Positions 39,281-49,188 of a stretch of 64,000 bases of DNA are shown piece by piece (position 1 is the first letter of the stretch; the number at the start of each line of letters is the position of its first letter). The position numbers and the translations under genes are program-made. Source of the stretch: Shimia sp. R9_2 (GTDB lineage Bacteria > Pseudomonadota > Alphaproteobacteria > Rhodobacterales > Rhodobacteraceae); the NCBI RefSeq assembly GCF_017743735.1, contig NZ_JAGHRO010000004.1, positions 1 to 64,000 of the forward strand, given 5' to 3'. The notes beneath the pieces are model-generated. The model was not told the origin of the DNA. It searched no databases and was given only the letters and a program-made list of their open reading frames with translations.

Positions 39281-40114
39281 TTGCCGATAGATTTCCCCAC
39301 TGCGATCACAGGTATTGCGACAGGAGCAATAGCTGGCTGGCTGACAGCTTATTTCGGGCTTCGGAATGAACTCAAGGTACTCGAAGCCAAACGCATTCAA
39401 GCGGACGACATATTGCGAAATACTCAAATCACTCATTATCAAAGTCTACTACTTCTTGCCGCTTCTGATCTTCAAGATCGACTTTGGCAACTCACGCAAG
39501 AACAAGCGACATCCAACGCTCCTGTTCTAGTGAATCAAGACCAATTGAAGCCAGCCTACAAAAGTTGGCCCATGTCAAAACAGCACTACCTTCAATCCAC
39601 ACTTTTTCTAAGCGCACGGTATTTCGCTTTCGTAGAGATGTTGAAGCATGAGTTGAGGTTTCTCACATACAAACAAGATGATATCACCCGTAAGCTTCGC
39701 CTTTGTCTGAAAAAGGTGGAACGTGCATTTGCAAATACGAGATTGCAACAAGAAGCGACTACCAAGGATGACCAGGTCACTGAGGATCGTCCTATTTTTC
39801 AAATGCAGCAAGCCTATGTCGGGCAATCTCTATGGGAGCACAAAAACGATAGTATTGAGTGGATGTCTTATCCAACGTTTTTACAATTATATGAAACGAA
39901 ACTCAGAAATACGGAAGATTTCCGTGCACTTGTTGACCTGGTAACAGGCGCGGTTTCCAAGCGCCCAGGTAGCTTTCACCGACGACGCCTGTGCATTGTG
40001 CTAAATACTCTCGTAGAACTACTGGATTTTCTCGATCCACCGGATACCGAAGGAAACGGGGTGTTTTTGCTAAAGAAAGAGCGTGAAACAGTCAATTTGC
40101 CGGAATTACCCTAA
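39281..40114 (+). CDS. Hypothetical membrane-anchored protein, AT-richer than neighbours
   Basis: The 277-aa product has one N-terminal hydrophobic segment (FPTAITGIATGAIAGWLTAY), followed directly by a charged helical region (LRNELKVLEAKRIQADDIL), so it looks anchored with a cytoplasmic helical body. I do not recognise a family. The only available start is a TTG at 39281, right after an in-frame stop and with only a weak purine box, so the 5' end may be truncated. Base composition is visibly more AT-rich than the flanking acs and permease genes, suggesting acquisition. No mobile genes adjoin it. Confidence 0.6.
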   Translation: MPIDFPTAITGIATGAIAGWLTAYFGLRNELKVLEAKRIQADDILRNTQITHYQSLLLLAASDLQDRLWQLTQEQATSNAPVLVNQDQLKPAYKSWPMSKQHYLQSTLFLSARYFAFVEMLKHELRFLTYKQDDITRKLRLCLKKVERAFANTRLQQEATTKDDQVTEDRPIFQMQQAYVGQSLWEHKNDSIEWMSYPTFLQLYETKLRNTEDFRALVDLVTGAVSKRPGSFHRRRLCIVLNTLVELLDFLDPPDTEGNGVFLLKKERETVNLPELP

Positions 40115-40183
40115 AATCGCGCCCCAAAGCACCCCCCAACCAAACCAGTTGAACAACCGTTCACTCCTCCATAACCTGCGCCA

Positions 40184-41095
40184 ATGTCTCATGCTGATCG
40201 CCCGCTTCTCGGCATCCTGTTGATGCTTGGCTTCTGTGTGCTTGCCCCGCTGGGCGATGCCACGGCAAAGCTGCTGTCAAACGTCCTGCCGCTGGGCATG
40301 CTCATTCTTGTGCGCTTCTCCATTCAGGCGGCAGTCCTGATCCCGATTGTCATCGCGACCCGCCGTCCGTGGCGCCTGCGACCACAGCTCATGGGCCTCG
40401 TGATCTGGCGCACGCTTTTGCATATGGCGGGCATCGGCTGCATGTTCACAGCCCTGCGCTATCTGCCGCTGGCCGACGCAGTGGCCATCGCCTTTGTCAT
40501 GCCGTTCATCATGCTGATGCTGGGAAAATACATTCTGGGCGAAGAGGTTGGCCTGCGCCGTCTGATGGCCTGCATCGTCGGGTTTTCCGGCACGCTGATG
40601 GTGATCCAACCGAGCTTTGTGGAGGTCGGCGCGCCAGCGCTGCTGCCGCTAGCCGTGGCTGTGATCTTTGCGCTCTTTATGCTGGTCACCCGCCAGATCG
40701 CCAAAGAGGTTGACCCCATCGCCCTGCAGGCCACCAATGGGGTGATTGCCACAGCGCTCCTGCTCCCGGCCCTGCTGATCGGCCATCAGCTTGGCCTGGC
40801 GGAGCTGTCTTTCATCCGGCCCACCGGCAACACATGGGGGCTTTTGCTGCTCATCGGGCTGCTCGGCACTGTGGGCCATCTCTTCATGTCGTGGTCCCTG
40901 CGCTATGCGCCCTCCACCACGCTCGCCTCCATCCAATATGTGGAGATCCCCTTTGCCGCGCTGGTGGGCTGGCTGATCTTTGGCGACTGGCCCAATGCGC
41001 TCGCCTCGCTGGGCATCTGTGTGACCATGGGCGCCGGGCTTTATGTGATCTTCAGGGAGCGGGCCAGTCTGCGGGCGTCGCCAGAAGCTGGCTGA
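40184..41095 (+). CDS. EamA-family (DMT) transporter
   Basis: The 303-aa protein has ten membrane segments in two five-span EamA repeats, the plan of RhaT/RarD-type drug/metabolite exporters. Recognisable parts are GDATAKLLSNVLPLGMLILV in the first repeat, ALRYLPLADAVAIAFVMPF at its end and SLRYAPSTTLASIQYVEIPF in the second. The substrate cannot be told. Its last 44 bases overlap the 3' end of the convergent thiamine kinase gene. Confidence 0.9.
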   Translation: MSHADRPLLGILLMLGFCVLAPLGDATAKLLSNVLPLGMLILVRFSIQAAVLIPIVIATRRPWRLRPQLMGLVIWRTLLHMAGIGCMFTALRYLPLADAVAIAFVMPFIMLMLGKYILGEEVGLRRLMACIVGFSGTLMVIQPSFVEVGAPALLPLAVAVIFALFMLVTRQIAKEVDPIALQATNGVIATALLLPALLIGHQLGLAELSFIRPTGNTWGLLLLIGLLGTVGHLFMSWSLRYAPSTTLASIQYVEIPFAALVGWLIFGDWPNALASLGICVTMGAGLYVIFRERASLRASPEAG

Positions 41096-41732
41096 CCAAC
41101 AGCCCCAGATGCGCCTTGGACAGGATCAACAGCATCCCCGGCGCCTCAACCTCCAGCTGCACAGCTCCGGTGGCCTCATTGGAGGTGCCCACCATGCCAT
41201 CCGGCGCAAAGCCGATCCCGTCGATCGGCCACTTCAGCCCCTCAGAGCGCCCCTGCACCGCGCGCATGGGAAACAGTGACACCCGCGTACCTGCAGCCAC
41301 AGGCAGCGACAGCTTTGGCGGCAGCAGACAGACCACATCGCTTTCCCCGATTATGACACAACGCCGATCCGCATTCCGCACTAGAGCATTATAGCAGGCC
41401 AGCTCATGATCCACCCGCGCGCCGGTAAAGCCCACCGCCAGCACCAGTGGTGCAGAAATATGCCGCAAAGCTTTGTCAAAATCCGTGCTATCTTGTTCTG
41501 AAACAAAAATTAACTGTTCTGGCGGTATCGATTCTCGCATGTTCTTTGGAAGCGAATCCAGATCCCCGATCACCACCTCCGGCATGTGCCCGGCGCTCAG
41601 GCAATGGGCCGCCCCGCCATCCGCCGCCACAAGGGTTGGGCCCAATTCCAGGGCCACAGACAGGTCGGACGGATCCAAAGAGCCCGCGCCCGCCAAGGTT
41701 ATTGGTGCAAATTTTTGAAGAATTTGGCACAT
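41052..41732 (-). CDS. Thiamine pyrophosphokinase
   Basis: The 226-aa protein matches thiamine diphosphokinase, which transfers pyrophosphate from ATP to thiamine. Motifs are VAADGGAAHCL (about residues 35-45), VIGDLDSLP (about 54-62), EQDSTDFDKAL (about 79-89) and GFTGARVDHELA (about 101-112), in the expected order. It is convergent with the EamA gene and overlaps it by 44 bases at the 3' ends. Confidence 0.88.
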   Translation of the reverse strand: MCQILQKFAPITLAGAGSLDPSDLSVALELGPTLVAADGGAAHCLSAGHMPEVVIGDLDSLPKNMRESIPPEQLIFVSEQDSTDFDKALRHISAPLVLAVGFTGARVDHELACYNALVRNADRRCVIIGESDVVCLLPPKLSLPVAAGTRVSLFPMRAVQGRSEGLKWPIDGIGFAPDGMVGTSNEATGAVQLEVEAPGMLLILSKAHLGLLVSQLLATPADWPAP

Positions 41733-41872
41733 ATTGTGGTCGCCCCCCTATCCCCGCGTAGTTGGACACATTTTCGCCCCAAAATCATACTCTAAGTTTC
41801 ACAGATTCGTTCACGTTTCGACGTTCCTTGAGTGATAGTTTGGTTGCTGAGTAGTGCAAAGGACCCGCAAAG

Positions 41873-44407
41873 ATGGTTACGAATAATAAAGTACTCACGG
41901 TTTCATACGGGACGTTCTCCTGCACCCTTGAAGGGTTTGAGGAGTCGTTTGACACAATGAAAGCCATCGCTGAGTACTTCCGCGATCTGGCCGCGGATGA
42001 TCGGTACTTTGGTGCCGAGCCTCCCACCCCGGACGCTGAAATGCTTGCCCGTATTGCGGAGAAAGAAATTGCCCGCCGCGTGAGCGCACGTATGGATCAG
42101 GGCACCATCGTTCTGAGCACCAATGCACCGCAAGCCGCCGAAGCCCCTGCACCTGTTCAAGCACCGGCTCCAGCACCTGTTGCCGAAGCTCCGGTAGCAG
42201 CCCCTGCACCCGCAGCCCCCGCCGCTGCGGCTCCGGTGCAAGCGCCCGTCGAAGCTCCAGCGCCTGCCCCTGTTGCCGACGCTCCAGCTCCCGCACCGGT
42301 TGAGCCTGATGTTGTTGAGCCTGAACCCGAAGACATCGTGGCCGCCGAAGAGATCGCTGTTGTGGCAGAGGCCGAAGCCACCCCTGTTGCTGCACCTGTC
42401 GCTGAAGACACGCCCCAAAAGGACGTGATCGAGGCAGAGGCCGCCCCAAGCGTGACAGACAGCGTGCTTGCTGCCATCGCAGACGACACGCTCGACACCC
42501 CTGCGACCGACGATGCAAACGCCTTCATCGAAGACACGCCTGAAGACGCCGCCGAAGAGACCCCGATCAACCTCGGCGCCATCGCCGCTGCTGTGAATGC
42601 CGATGTGGCAGAGGACGATCTGGCGGAAGAGGCTGTTGAAGAGGCGGCGGAAGAGCTGTCTGTCGCAGAAGACGTGGTTGAAGAGGCCGCGGAGCTTGCA
42701 GAAGAAGACACCGTTGAAACCGCCGCCGAAGACACTGCCGAAGATCTGGGCGAAGCGCTGACGGAAGAAGTGGCTGAGGAAGTTGACGCTCTCGACATTT
42801 CTGAAGCGGCAGACGCCCCGCTGATTTTGGAGAACGCGGTGGAAGACACCGTTGATCCTTTCGCCACTGAGGCAGATGAGGCTCCTGAAGCCGTTGCCGA
42901 CGCAGAGGTGCGCGAAGAGGCGGACGCCGACGACGAACCTGAAGTTGCCGACCTGTCTGACTGGGACGAAGACGAGGCTGACAGCGCCGCCTATGAGGAA
43001 AACTCCATCGCGGCCAAGCTCGAGCGCATCCGCGCCGTTGTCTCCCGCGCCGACAGCGCCAAAGCTGACGCCATCCCGATGGAAGCGGACGCCGACGAAG
43101 CCGGCGAGACCGCTGCAGACAGCAACATCTTTGAAGAAGAAGACGCCGCGCTGTATCAGGACGTCGCACCTGTAGAGCAGACTGCGGCTGAGGAAGTGGC
43201 AGACGTCCCAGCCTCTGAGGATATGCTGTCAGAAGATGACTTCGCCGCCGTCACCGAAGCGGTTGCCGAAGCGGACCCGCAGATCGAAGACGACGCACCG
43301 GAAGCAGAGGACGAAATCGCAGCTGAGGACACAGAAGAGGCCGAACACGCCGCTGATGCCGAAGCAGAAGCCCAGCCGCTGCGCGCCCGCGTCGTGCGCA
43401 TGAAAAAGGCCGACTTCGAAGAAGCGGTGGCCGCCGGTCTGCTGGAAGCGGAACCTGTGGATGGGGACGAAGAGGAAACCGCCGAGGCGGCCCCGACCTC
43501 CAGTCTGACACCCGAAGACGAAGCGGATCTGCTTTCTGAGCTCGCCAAAGTGCAAGCCGAACTCAAAGAGGCAGACGCCAAAGCCGACGCAGCTCCGGAA
43601 AAAGAAGAAAACCTCTTTGCCGAAGACCTCTCTGAGGACACCGCCGCAGAGGCCGAAGAAGAAGCCGCCGCCCCCGCACCAGAGCGTCCGCAGCAGCCAG
43701 AGCCGGATCTCAGCCGCCTGATGGCCAAAGCGGACAGCGAAATGCAGGAGCCAGCCGGCAAAGGCCGCCGCAGCGCAATCGCGCATCTGCGCGCCGCCGT
43801 CGCCGCCACCCGCGCCGAAAAACACGCAGTTGCAAACAAGAGCAAAGACGGCACAACCGCCTACCGCAGCGATCTCGCCAGCGTTGTGCGCGCCGCCACA
43901 GGTGGCGCCAAATCCGCAGCTGCCCCGCTCAAACTGGTGGCTGCCCAGCGTGTCGACACGCCCGCCGAGGCCGAAGAAAAATCCGCTCAACCAGAGAGCA
44001 CTGCCCCTAAGAAAGCGCCGCGCCGCATCCCTGTTCGCCCGCGTCGCATTTCCGCTGATCAGGTCGACCGCGAAGAAGCGGCTCGCGCGGCGGCTCCGGT
44101 CAGCTCGGGCAGCTCTGCGATGAGCGGATTTTTGGACTACGCCAAATCTGTTGGCGCCACCCAGCTGCCCGAAAGCGTTGAGGCCGCAGCGGCCTATCTG
44201 ACCTATGTGGAAGGTCTGGACCGCTTCACCCGCCCCATGCTGATGCGTATGGCCCGCGAAGTGAACATCCCGCAGTTCTCCCGCGAAGAGGGTCTGCGCA
44301 GCTTCGGCCAACTCCTGCGCCAGCAAAAGATCGACAAACTCGCCGGTGGCCGTTTCACCGCCAACCAGGCGATCAATTTCCAGCCCCGCGACCGCGAAGC
44401 GGGCTGA
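41873..44407 (+). CDS. Large, highly acidic Ala/Glu/Asp-rich protein
   Basis: The 844-aa protein has a folded-looking N-terminus (residues 1-80, with [20 protein letters not shown] and [16 protein letters not shown]). A Pro-Ala linker (about 90-145) and a very acidic low-complexity region of roughly 450 residues ([23 protein letters not shown]) follow. The C-terminus is mixed, basic then conserved (about 690-844), with [20 protein letters not shown] and [14 protein letters not shown]. Residues about 390-405 and 500-515 have short structured pieces ([30 protein letters not shown]). The ends look like interacting domains joined by a long disordered acidic spacer. No established function is known to me. 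A strong terminator follows, so it is a single-gene unit. Confidence 0.82.
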   Translation: MVTNNKVLTVSYGTFSCTLEGFEESFDTMKAIAEYFRDLAADDRYFGAEPPTPDAEMLARIAEKEIARRVSARMDQGTIVLSTNAPQAAEAPAPVQAPAPAPVAEAPVAAPAPAAPAAAAPVQAPVEAPAPAPVADAPAPAPVEPDVVEPEPEDIVAAEEIAVVAEAEATPVAAPVAEDTPQKDVIEAEAAPSVTDSVLAAIADDTLDTPATDDANAFIEDTPEDAAEETPINLGAIAAAVNADVAEDDLAEEAVEEAAEELSVAEDVVEEAAELAEEDTVETAAEDTAEDLGEALTEEVAEEVDALDISEAADAPLILENAVEDTVDPFATEADEAPEAVADAEVREEADADDEPEVADLSDWDEDEADSAAYEENSIAAKLERIRAVVSRADSAKADAIPMEADADEAGETAADSNIFEEEDAALYQDVAPVEQTAAEEVADVPASEDMLSEDDFAAVTEAVAEADPQIEDDAPEAEDEIAAEDTEEAEHAADAEAEAQPLRARVVRMKKADFEEAVAAGLLEAEPVDGDEEETAEAAPTSSLTPEDEADLLSELAKVQAELKEADAKADAAPEKEENLFAEDLSEDTAAEAEEEAAAPAPERPQQPEPDLSRLMAKADSEMQEPAGKGRRSAIAHLRAAVAATRAEKHAVANKSKDGTTAYRSDLASVVRAATGGAKSAAAPLKLVAAQRVDTPAEAEEKSAQPESTAPKKAPRRIPVRPRRISADQVDREEAARAAAPVSSGSSAMSGFLDYAKSVGATQLPESVEAAAAYLTYVEGLDRFTRPMLMRMAREVNIPQFSREEGLRSFGQLLRQQKIDKLAGGRFTANQAINFQPRDREAG

Positions 44408-44428
44408 TTTTTACTGCATTCAGACCAG

Positions 44429-44457
44429 AAAACCCCGGCCGTTGGTCGGGGTTTTTG
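44429..44457 (+). terminator. Rho-independent terminator of the acidic-protein gene
   Basis: AACCCCGGCC pairs with GGTCGGGGTT around a GTT loop, followed by TTTTG. It is 22 bases after the stop, and the A-rich other side could also serve the convergent DUF4166 gene. Confidence 0.88.
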
Positions 44458-44471
44458 CTTGTGTGGAGCTT

Positions 44472-45023
44472 TCACTCTAAAACTTGGTCATCAGGCACCA
44501 GATACCCCTGATACCGCACAATCAATGCACCACTCAAAGGCGCTCGAAGTGCCACATCAAAGTTGAAGCGTTTGTTTGCAACAAACTCACGTGTTTCGCT
44601 TTCTGGTAATGTCCAACGCGGCAACGGAATACCTAGAAACCAGCCGCGCCTGAGCGGCATTGAAACCACGCCGTTTCTGACGTCGAGATCAACCTCAAAT
44701 AGAAACGCGCCAAATCGTTCGCGAAAACGCCCTGCCTCTGGCGCAGCTGCGCACCGCGACCGAAATCGCTTCAAATCGAACTGTCGCTCCCAGAGCTCTC
44801 CGTTCGCTTCACGTGTTTTGGTCACCTGAACCGGACATGCATCCGCCGCTGGTGGAAATCCAAATAGAGAAGCAATCAGGCGTGGAATGAATTGCCTCCC
44901 ACGTTCGACGCGCGCAATCCCTGCGAACCTCCGGACATCAGAAACTTCGTGCAAATCTCTGATTTCCCGAGGCAATTCCAACCAAACCTCCCTAAAGGCC
45001 CGTTCAAAATGCGGTGAATTCAC
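44472..45023 (-). CDS. DUF4166-type protein
   Basis: The 183-aa protein resembles DUF4166, soluble proteins often found as C-terminal partners of other enzymes. Landmarks are the N-terminal LPREIRDLHEVSDVRRFAGI, the central LWERQFDLKRFRSRCAAA and the strand-rich end LRRGWFLGIPLPRWTLP. The ATG overlaps the stop of the upstream DCC-family gene (ATGA), so the two form an operon. Biochemical role unknown. Confidence 0.75.
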   Translation of the reverse strand: MNSPHFERAFREVWLELPREIRDLHEVSDVRRFAGIARVERGRQFIPRLIASLFGFPPAADACPVQVTKTREANGELWERQFDLKRFRSRCAAAPEAGRFRERFGAFLFEVDLDVRNGVVSMPLRRGWFLGIPLPRWTLPESETREFVANKRFNFDVALRAPLSGALIVRYQGYLVPDDQVLE

Positions 45024-45487
45024 TCCAGCAACAACCTCGCCTTAAGCCGCGCATCAGGCATCGCGCACATATCGCCGCGCCCAAACAGCGCATAGCGGTT
45101 GCGCGCAATGCGGCGGTAAATCCAATCCTGAACCGCACGCGGCAGAAGCCTCAGCGGCCACATCAGATGGCCCACGCCACCCACCTCGGCCCCGACCCGG
45201 ATGATGGCGTTAAGCGAGCTGTAAGCGCGCCCATCGACAATCAGAAGCCAGCTTTCCGGATCATCCGGCCGCAAGCCATAATGTGCCAAAAGCGCGGTGC
45301 CCAGCGCGGTCTGTCCGGGGCAAATTCGAAACCGCTCGGCGCGATCAAACCGCGCGATCATCCGCGCCCCAAAGCTGCACAGCGCACAGTCCCCGTCCAT
45401 CACGGCAATGGGTCCGCTGTCGTCAAAACCCGGGATCGCGGGATCGTCGCGGTATGAAAACGCGGTGCGTTCTGGAAGCTGCGCCAT
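45020..45487 (-). CDS. DCC1/DUF393 thiol-disulfide oxidoreductase-like protein
   Basis: The 155-aa product carries the DUF393 signature VMDGDCALCSFGARMI, the D-G-x-C-x-x-C motif of thioredoxin-like DCC proteins. Later family parts are SWLLIVDGRAYSSLNAIIR and YRRIARNRYALFGRGD. The start at 45487 (MAQLPERTAF) follows an AGGAGAGGC box; the frame to 45571 has no site and crosses the terminator of the gene behind. It is co-transcribed with the DUF4166 gene. Confidence 0.85.
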   Translation of the reverse strand: MAQLPERTAFSYRDDPAIPGFDDSGPIAVMDGDCALCSFGARMIARFDRAERFRICPGQTALGTALLAHYGLRPDDPESWLLIVDGRAYSSLNAIIRVGAEVGGVGHLMWPLRLLPRAVQDWIYRRIARNRYALFGRGDMCAMPDARLKARLLLE

Positions 45488-45554
45488 GGCTCTTGCCTCT
45501 CCTGTCTGCCGACAGCCTCGCAAACCCTGACCTGCCCCGCAACCCCGCAGCAAA

Positions 45555-45584
45555 AACGAAAACGGCGACACAAAGGTGTCGCCG
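45555..45584 (-). terminator. Terminator after the DUF2842 gene
   Basis: On the minus strand CGGCGACAC (584-576) and GTGTCGCCG (571-563) pair around a 4-base loop and are followed by TTTTCGTTTTTG. It would end transcripts coming from purA or the DUF2842 gene. Confidence 0.82.
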
Positions 45585-45609
45585 CTCTCTCAATCAATTT
45601 AGGTCGCGC

Positions 45610-45855
45610 TTATTGCGGATCATCGTCAAACCGATGCGGCGCGGCATTGGGGTCTTCTTGGCCGATGCCCTTGAAAACCGATTTGAACGGAAGGATCCAC
45701 ACAATTCCCAGCCCGACATAGAGCGCCAACGTCCCGATGAAGGAGTTTGGCGAAAGCGTCGTGGCCAGAACGGACGCCAGGATGATGTAGATCGGCAGCC
45801 CCACCACGAGAACCAAAAGCGCAACGCGCCGCCGTGCCTTGTAGCTCAGTGCCAT
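45610..45855 (-). CDS. DUF2842 small membrane protein
   Basis: The 81-aa product has a basic start (MALSYKARRRVALLVL), two membrane segments at about residues 10-31 and 39-57, and an acidic tail with HRFDDDP. Two-span proteins of this wording in Rhodobacterales are DUF2842. It lies 41 bases downstream of purA in the same direction. Function unknown. Confidence 0.8.
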   Translation of the reverse strand: MALSYKARRRVALLVLVVGLPIYIILASVLATTLSPNSFIGTLALYVGLGIVWILPFKSVFKGIGQEDPNAAPHRFDDDPQ

Positions 45856-45896
45856 CTCACTCTCTCCCTTCCGCGATCCTCAAATCAACTACGCGA

Positions 45897-47210
45897 TCAA
45901 TCCGCAAACGGATCGGTCACCAGAATGGTGTCTTCGCGCTCCGGGCTGGTGGAGAGCAATGCCACAGGGCATTCGATCAGCTCCTCGACGCGCTTGACGT
46001 ATTTGATCGCATTGGCCGGCAGGTCATTCCAGCTGCGCGCGCCTTCGGTGCTTTCGCTCCAGCCTGCAATCTCTTCATAGATCGGCTTGCAGCGCGCCTG
46101 CTGATCTGCTGCTGTGGGCAGGTAATCCAGCGTCTCGCCATTCAGCTCGTAGCCTACGCAGATTTTCAGCGTCTCAAAGCCGTCCAGAACATCGAGCTTG
46201 GTCAGACAGATACCTTTGATGCCGGAAGTTGCACAGGTCTGACGCACCAGCGCGGCGTCAAACCAGCCACAGCGGCGCTGACGGCCGGTGGTGGTGCCAA
46301 ACTCATGGCCACGGGTGCCAAGGCGCTCGCCATCCGCATCCGGTGTGCCGTCTTCTTTCAGAAGCTCGGTTGGGAACGGGCCTTCGCCCACGCGGGTGGT
46401 GTAGGCTTTCACAATGCCCAGCACATAGTCGATGGAGCCCGGGCCAATGCCCACGCCGGTGGCCGCTTGGCCTGCAATCACATTGGAGGAGGTCACAAAG
46501 GGATATGTGCCAAAATCAATGTCCAGAAGCGCGCCCTGCGCCCCTTCAAACAGGATCCGCTTGCCCGCCTTGCGCTTCTCGTTCAGCACTTTCCAGACAG
46601 GCGCCGCATAAGGCAGGATCTCTGCTGCAATCTCTTTGAGCTGTGCAATCAGCGCGTCACGGTCAATCGGCTCCACACCAAGACCTTTGCGCAGCGGATC
46701 ATGGTGCTGCAGCGCACGGTCCACACGGGCTTCCAGCGTGGCCTCATCCGCAAGGTCTGCCACACGGATCGCACGGCGACCCACTTTGTCTTCATAGGCC
46801 GGGCCAATGCCGCGACCGGTGGTGCCAATCTTGGTGCCTTTGGAGGCCGCCTCTTCGCGTGCCCGGTCCAGCTCACCGTGGAATGGCATGATCAGCGGGG
46901 TGTTTTCCGCAATCATCAGGGTCTCAGGGGAAATCTCGACGCCCTGCTCACGCACAGTCGCAATCTCTTTGATCAGGTGCCACGGGTCCAGCACCACACC
47001 ATTGCCGATCACCGACAGCTTGCCACCGCGCACAACGCCGGACGGCAGCGCGTGCAGCTTGTAGACTTTCCCGTCGATCACCAACGTATGGCCAGCGTTA
47101 TGTCCACCTTGGAAACGTGCGATCACATCGGCACGCTCGCTGAGCCAGTCGACGATCTTGCCTTTTCCCTCGTCGCCCCACTGAGCGCCTACAACAACAA
47201 CATTGGCCAT
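45897..47210 (-). CDS. purA: Adenylosuccinate synthetase
   Basis: The 437-aa enzyme couples IMP and aspartate with GTP hydrolysis to form adenylosuccinate in AMP synthesis. The N-terminal [20 protein letters not shown] holds the catalytic Asp and the GTP-binding loop. [12 protein letters not shown] (about residues 33-44) has the catalytic His. [20 protein letters not shown] and [13 protein letters not shown] follow as usual. Length is normal and no mutation is apparent. It starts at ATG 47210. Confidence 0.97.
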   Translation of the reverse strand: MANVVVVGAQWGDEGKGKIVDWLSERADVIARFQGGHNAGHTLVIDGKVYKLHALPSGVVRGGKLSVIGNGVVLDPWHLIKEIATVREQGVEISPETLMIAENTPLIMPFHGELDRAREEAASKGTKIGTTGRGIGPAYEDKVGRRAIRVADLADEATLEARVDRALQHHDPLRKGLGVEPIDRDALIAQLKEIAAEILPYAAPVWKVLNEKRKAGKRILFEGAQGALLDIDFGTYPFVTSSNVIAGQAATGVGIGPGSIDYVLGIVKAYTTRVGEGPFPTELLKEDGTPDADGERLGTRGHEFGTTTGRQRRCGWFDAALVRQTCATSGIKGICLTKLDVLDGFETLKICVGYELNGETLDYLPTAADQQARCKPIYEEIAGWSESTEGARSWNDLPANAIKYVKRVEELIECPVALLSTSPEREDTILVTDPFAD

Positions 47211-47334
47211 ATCCGGTCCTTTGCAGAGAGTTCAAACCCGCGCCCTTTTAGCGATGTTGATGCAGGTGCGAAACCGCAAACTGCGCCAAAGCGCGTAAGT
47301 GCCGCAATTTCTCTGACAGAACGCGCAAATGGGC

Positions 47335-47676
47335 TCAGCCCGCGGCTTCTCCCGCCGCCAAGTGGACTGGCGCCCCATGTGGCGTGTTCAGATAGGCCCG
47401 GGTCCAGCCCTCTTTCAGATCACGCAAAACCGCAGCCTCCGCCAATCCCAGATCCTGCAAGAACCCTTCCAGCGTTTCGAGCCAGGCGTTGAAGTAATCT
47501 TCCCCGCCATCAAGCTCCTTGGCCAATCCATGCGCCTTTAACGTGGCGCCAAAGCGCTCCGCCCAATCCGGCCAGCCAAAGTGCCCCGCCTCATTCAGCG
47601 CGACCGTCAGCGCGAAAAGCTGCGCATGCCAGGGTGCATCAAACGCAGGTTCCGGCTTGCCACCGCACCATGTCAT
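47335..47676 (-). CDS. Nitrile hydratase accessory protein (activator, P14K/NthE type)
   Basis: The 113-aa product (MTWCGGKPEPAFDAPWHAQL) resembles the small activator encoded after cobalt-type nitrile hydratase subunits. It helps load cobalt and resembles the beta-subunit N-terminus. FDAPWHAQLFALTVALNEAG and FGWPDWAERFGATL are the typical stretches. The start at 47676 overlaps the beta-subunit stop by 4 bases; the frame to 47703 lies inside that gene. It is the last gene of the operon. Confidence 0.85.
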   Translation of the reverse strand: MTWCGGKPEPAFDAPWHAQLFALTVALNEAGHFGWPDWAERFGATLKAHGLAKELDGGEDYFNAWLETLEGFLQDLGLAEAAVLRDLKEGWTRAYLNTPHGAPVHLAAGEAAG

Positions 47677-48350
47677 TCTGCGGGCTCCAGATAGCTCTCC
47701 CACAGGTCCAGCACGACCTCATCACGCGGATCAGCCTCCGCGCCCCAGAGTTCCCGCGCCGAAAACCGCACCGCATAGAGCGGCTCAGCCGCCTCGCCCT
47801 GAAAATGCGCATTGCTGTCAGGAAACACATGTGCGCCATGCTGCAAAACCACTTCGCCTTTGGCCCCGCTGGCGTAGGCTGGCAGACGTGTGTGCCCGCC
47901 CTGCACCATCACATTGCGCGCAGGCCGCCGTGTCTGCACTTTTGCGCCCACCGCAAACTGCGGTGCTGCGGCCTCCCGAGTGTAGGGGCTGCCATTCATC
48001 AGCGCGCCGGTGACCGCACCGGGCTTCGCTGCCCGCTCCGCCACGGGAGAGACACCTTCCGCCTGCCCGCTGGCAAGCTCCGTTTCCGTCAAAACCCCGC
48101 GCGCCACCATAAGGTCCGCAAGGCCGCCCATCCATTTCTCATAATAAGAAAACCGCGTGTAATCCTCAGGGCTCAGCAGCTCGCGTGCATGGCGGGAGGC
48201 ATCAATATTCCACTGCCCCAGAAAGCCGCAAGCCACGTTCAGAGCCAGCGCCCGTTTGTGCCAATCTTTGGCCTCTGCAAACTCATAGCCATCCGTCGGG
48301 TCCACCGCCCCAGTGCCAAGACGCCCGCCCATGTCATGTATCCGGCTCAT
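47673..48350 (-). CDS. nthB: Nitrile hydratase subunit beta
   Basis: The 225-aa protein starts MSRIHDMGGRLGTGAVDPTD, the common beginning of the beta subunit. The C-terminal SH3-like domain has FAVGAKVQTRRPARNV and GHTRLPAYASGAKGEVVLQH, which contact the alpha-subunit metal site. The start was placed at 48350, within 4 bases of the alpha-subunit end; the upstream frame to 48635 is a shadow of that gene. It would convert nitriles to amides with the alpha subunit. Confidence 0.92.
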   Translation of the reverse strand: MSRIHDMGGRLGTGAVDPTDGYEFAEAKDWHKRALALNVACGFLGQWNIDASRHARELLSPEDYTRFSYYEKWMGGLADLMVARGVLTETELASGQAEGVSPVAERAAKPGAVTGALMNGSPYTREAAAPQFAVGAKVQTRRPARNVMVQGGHTRLPAYASGAKGEVVLQHGAHVFPDSNAHFQGEAAEPLYAVRFSARELWGAEADPRDEVVLDLWESYLEPAE

Positions 48351-48979
48351 GCGCCCCCCTCCTGCAAGCCTGGCTCCTTCGCCAACGCCGTCCCAATCAT
48401 GCTGTCGCGTGTGATCAGCTCCGCCAGCGCCGCCTCGCTCATGCCCTCGGTACCTGCGGGCCGCTGCGGCACCACCAGATAGCGCACCTCTGCCGTACTG
48501 TCCCAGACACGCACTTTCTGACCCTCTGGCAAAGTCACGCCAAATTCTTCCAGCACTTTGCGCGGCTGCCGCACAGAACGCGCGCGGTAGGCATCTGATT
48601 TGTACCACCCCGGCGGAATGCCCAAAAGCGGCCACGGGTAACAGCTACACAGCGTGCAAACGACCATATTGTGGGTCTCATCGGTGTTTTCGACAAACAC
48701 CATATGCTCGCCTTGCCGCCCATACAGCCCCATCTCGCGCAGCACTGGCATCGGATCGGCCATCATCTGCGCATGAAAGTCAGGGTCCGCCCACATCTTC
48801 GCCACAACCTTGGCGCCGTTCTGCGGACCAATCTTGTTCTGATAGAGATCAATGATCTCATCCAAAGCGGCCGGATCCACCAAGCCTTTGTCGGTCAACA
48901 ATGTTTCCAGCGCCTTCACCCGCAAAGCAGGGTCAGAAGGCAAATGTGAATGCGGGTGGTCTGCGTGATCATGTGGCAT
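48347..48979 (-). CDS. nthA: Nitrile hydratase subunit alpha, cobalt type
   Basis: The 210-aa protein carries the metal centre VVCTLCSCYPWPLLG (near residues 106-120). Thr in CTLCSC, not Ser, is the mark of the cobalt-containing form; the flanking Cys residues are oxidised in the mature enzyme. The His-rich N-terminus (PHDHADHPHSHLPSD) is common in this family. It is first in the order alpha, beta, activator, all overlapping by 4 bases. No amidase is visible nearby to use the amide product. Confidence 0.94.
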   Translation of the reverse strand: MPHDHADHPHSHLPSDPALRVKALETLLTDKGLVDPAALDEIIDLYQNKIGPQNGAKVVAKMWADPDFHAQMMADPMPVLREMGLYGRQGEHMVFVENTDETHNMVVCTLCSCYPWPLLGIPPGWYKSDAYRARSVRQPRKVLEEFGVTLPEGQKVRVWDSTAEVRYLVVPQRPAGTEGMSEAALAELITRDSMIGTALAKEPGLQEGGA

Positions 48980-49188
48980 GGGCCGGAGCCTGCCACGCGC
49001 TCTTAAACCTGTCCAGTCACCTCATTGACAGGACGCGATTATTGCCCTTTCAACAGCCCTCAACGCCCCGGCAACACCCCGTCAACACTGTGTTCGCGCA
49101 AGAGCCGCGCGAAACCACCTTGCCCCCCGCGCCAAACTTGCCTACATACCCCGCTAACAAAACCGAACGCTCGCTTTTACAGGTCCCA

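Noticed and set aside
43229..44326. 365-codon minus-strand frame with many Gly and Phe
   Set aside because: Mirror of the acidic protein gene, whose GAA/GCC-rich codons produce such artefacts.
45834..47492. 552-codon plus-strand frame
   Set aside because: Antisense to purA, which is certain from its motifs.
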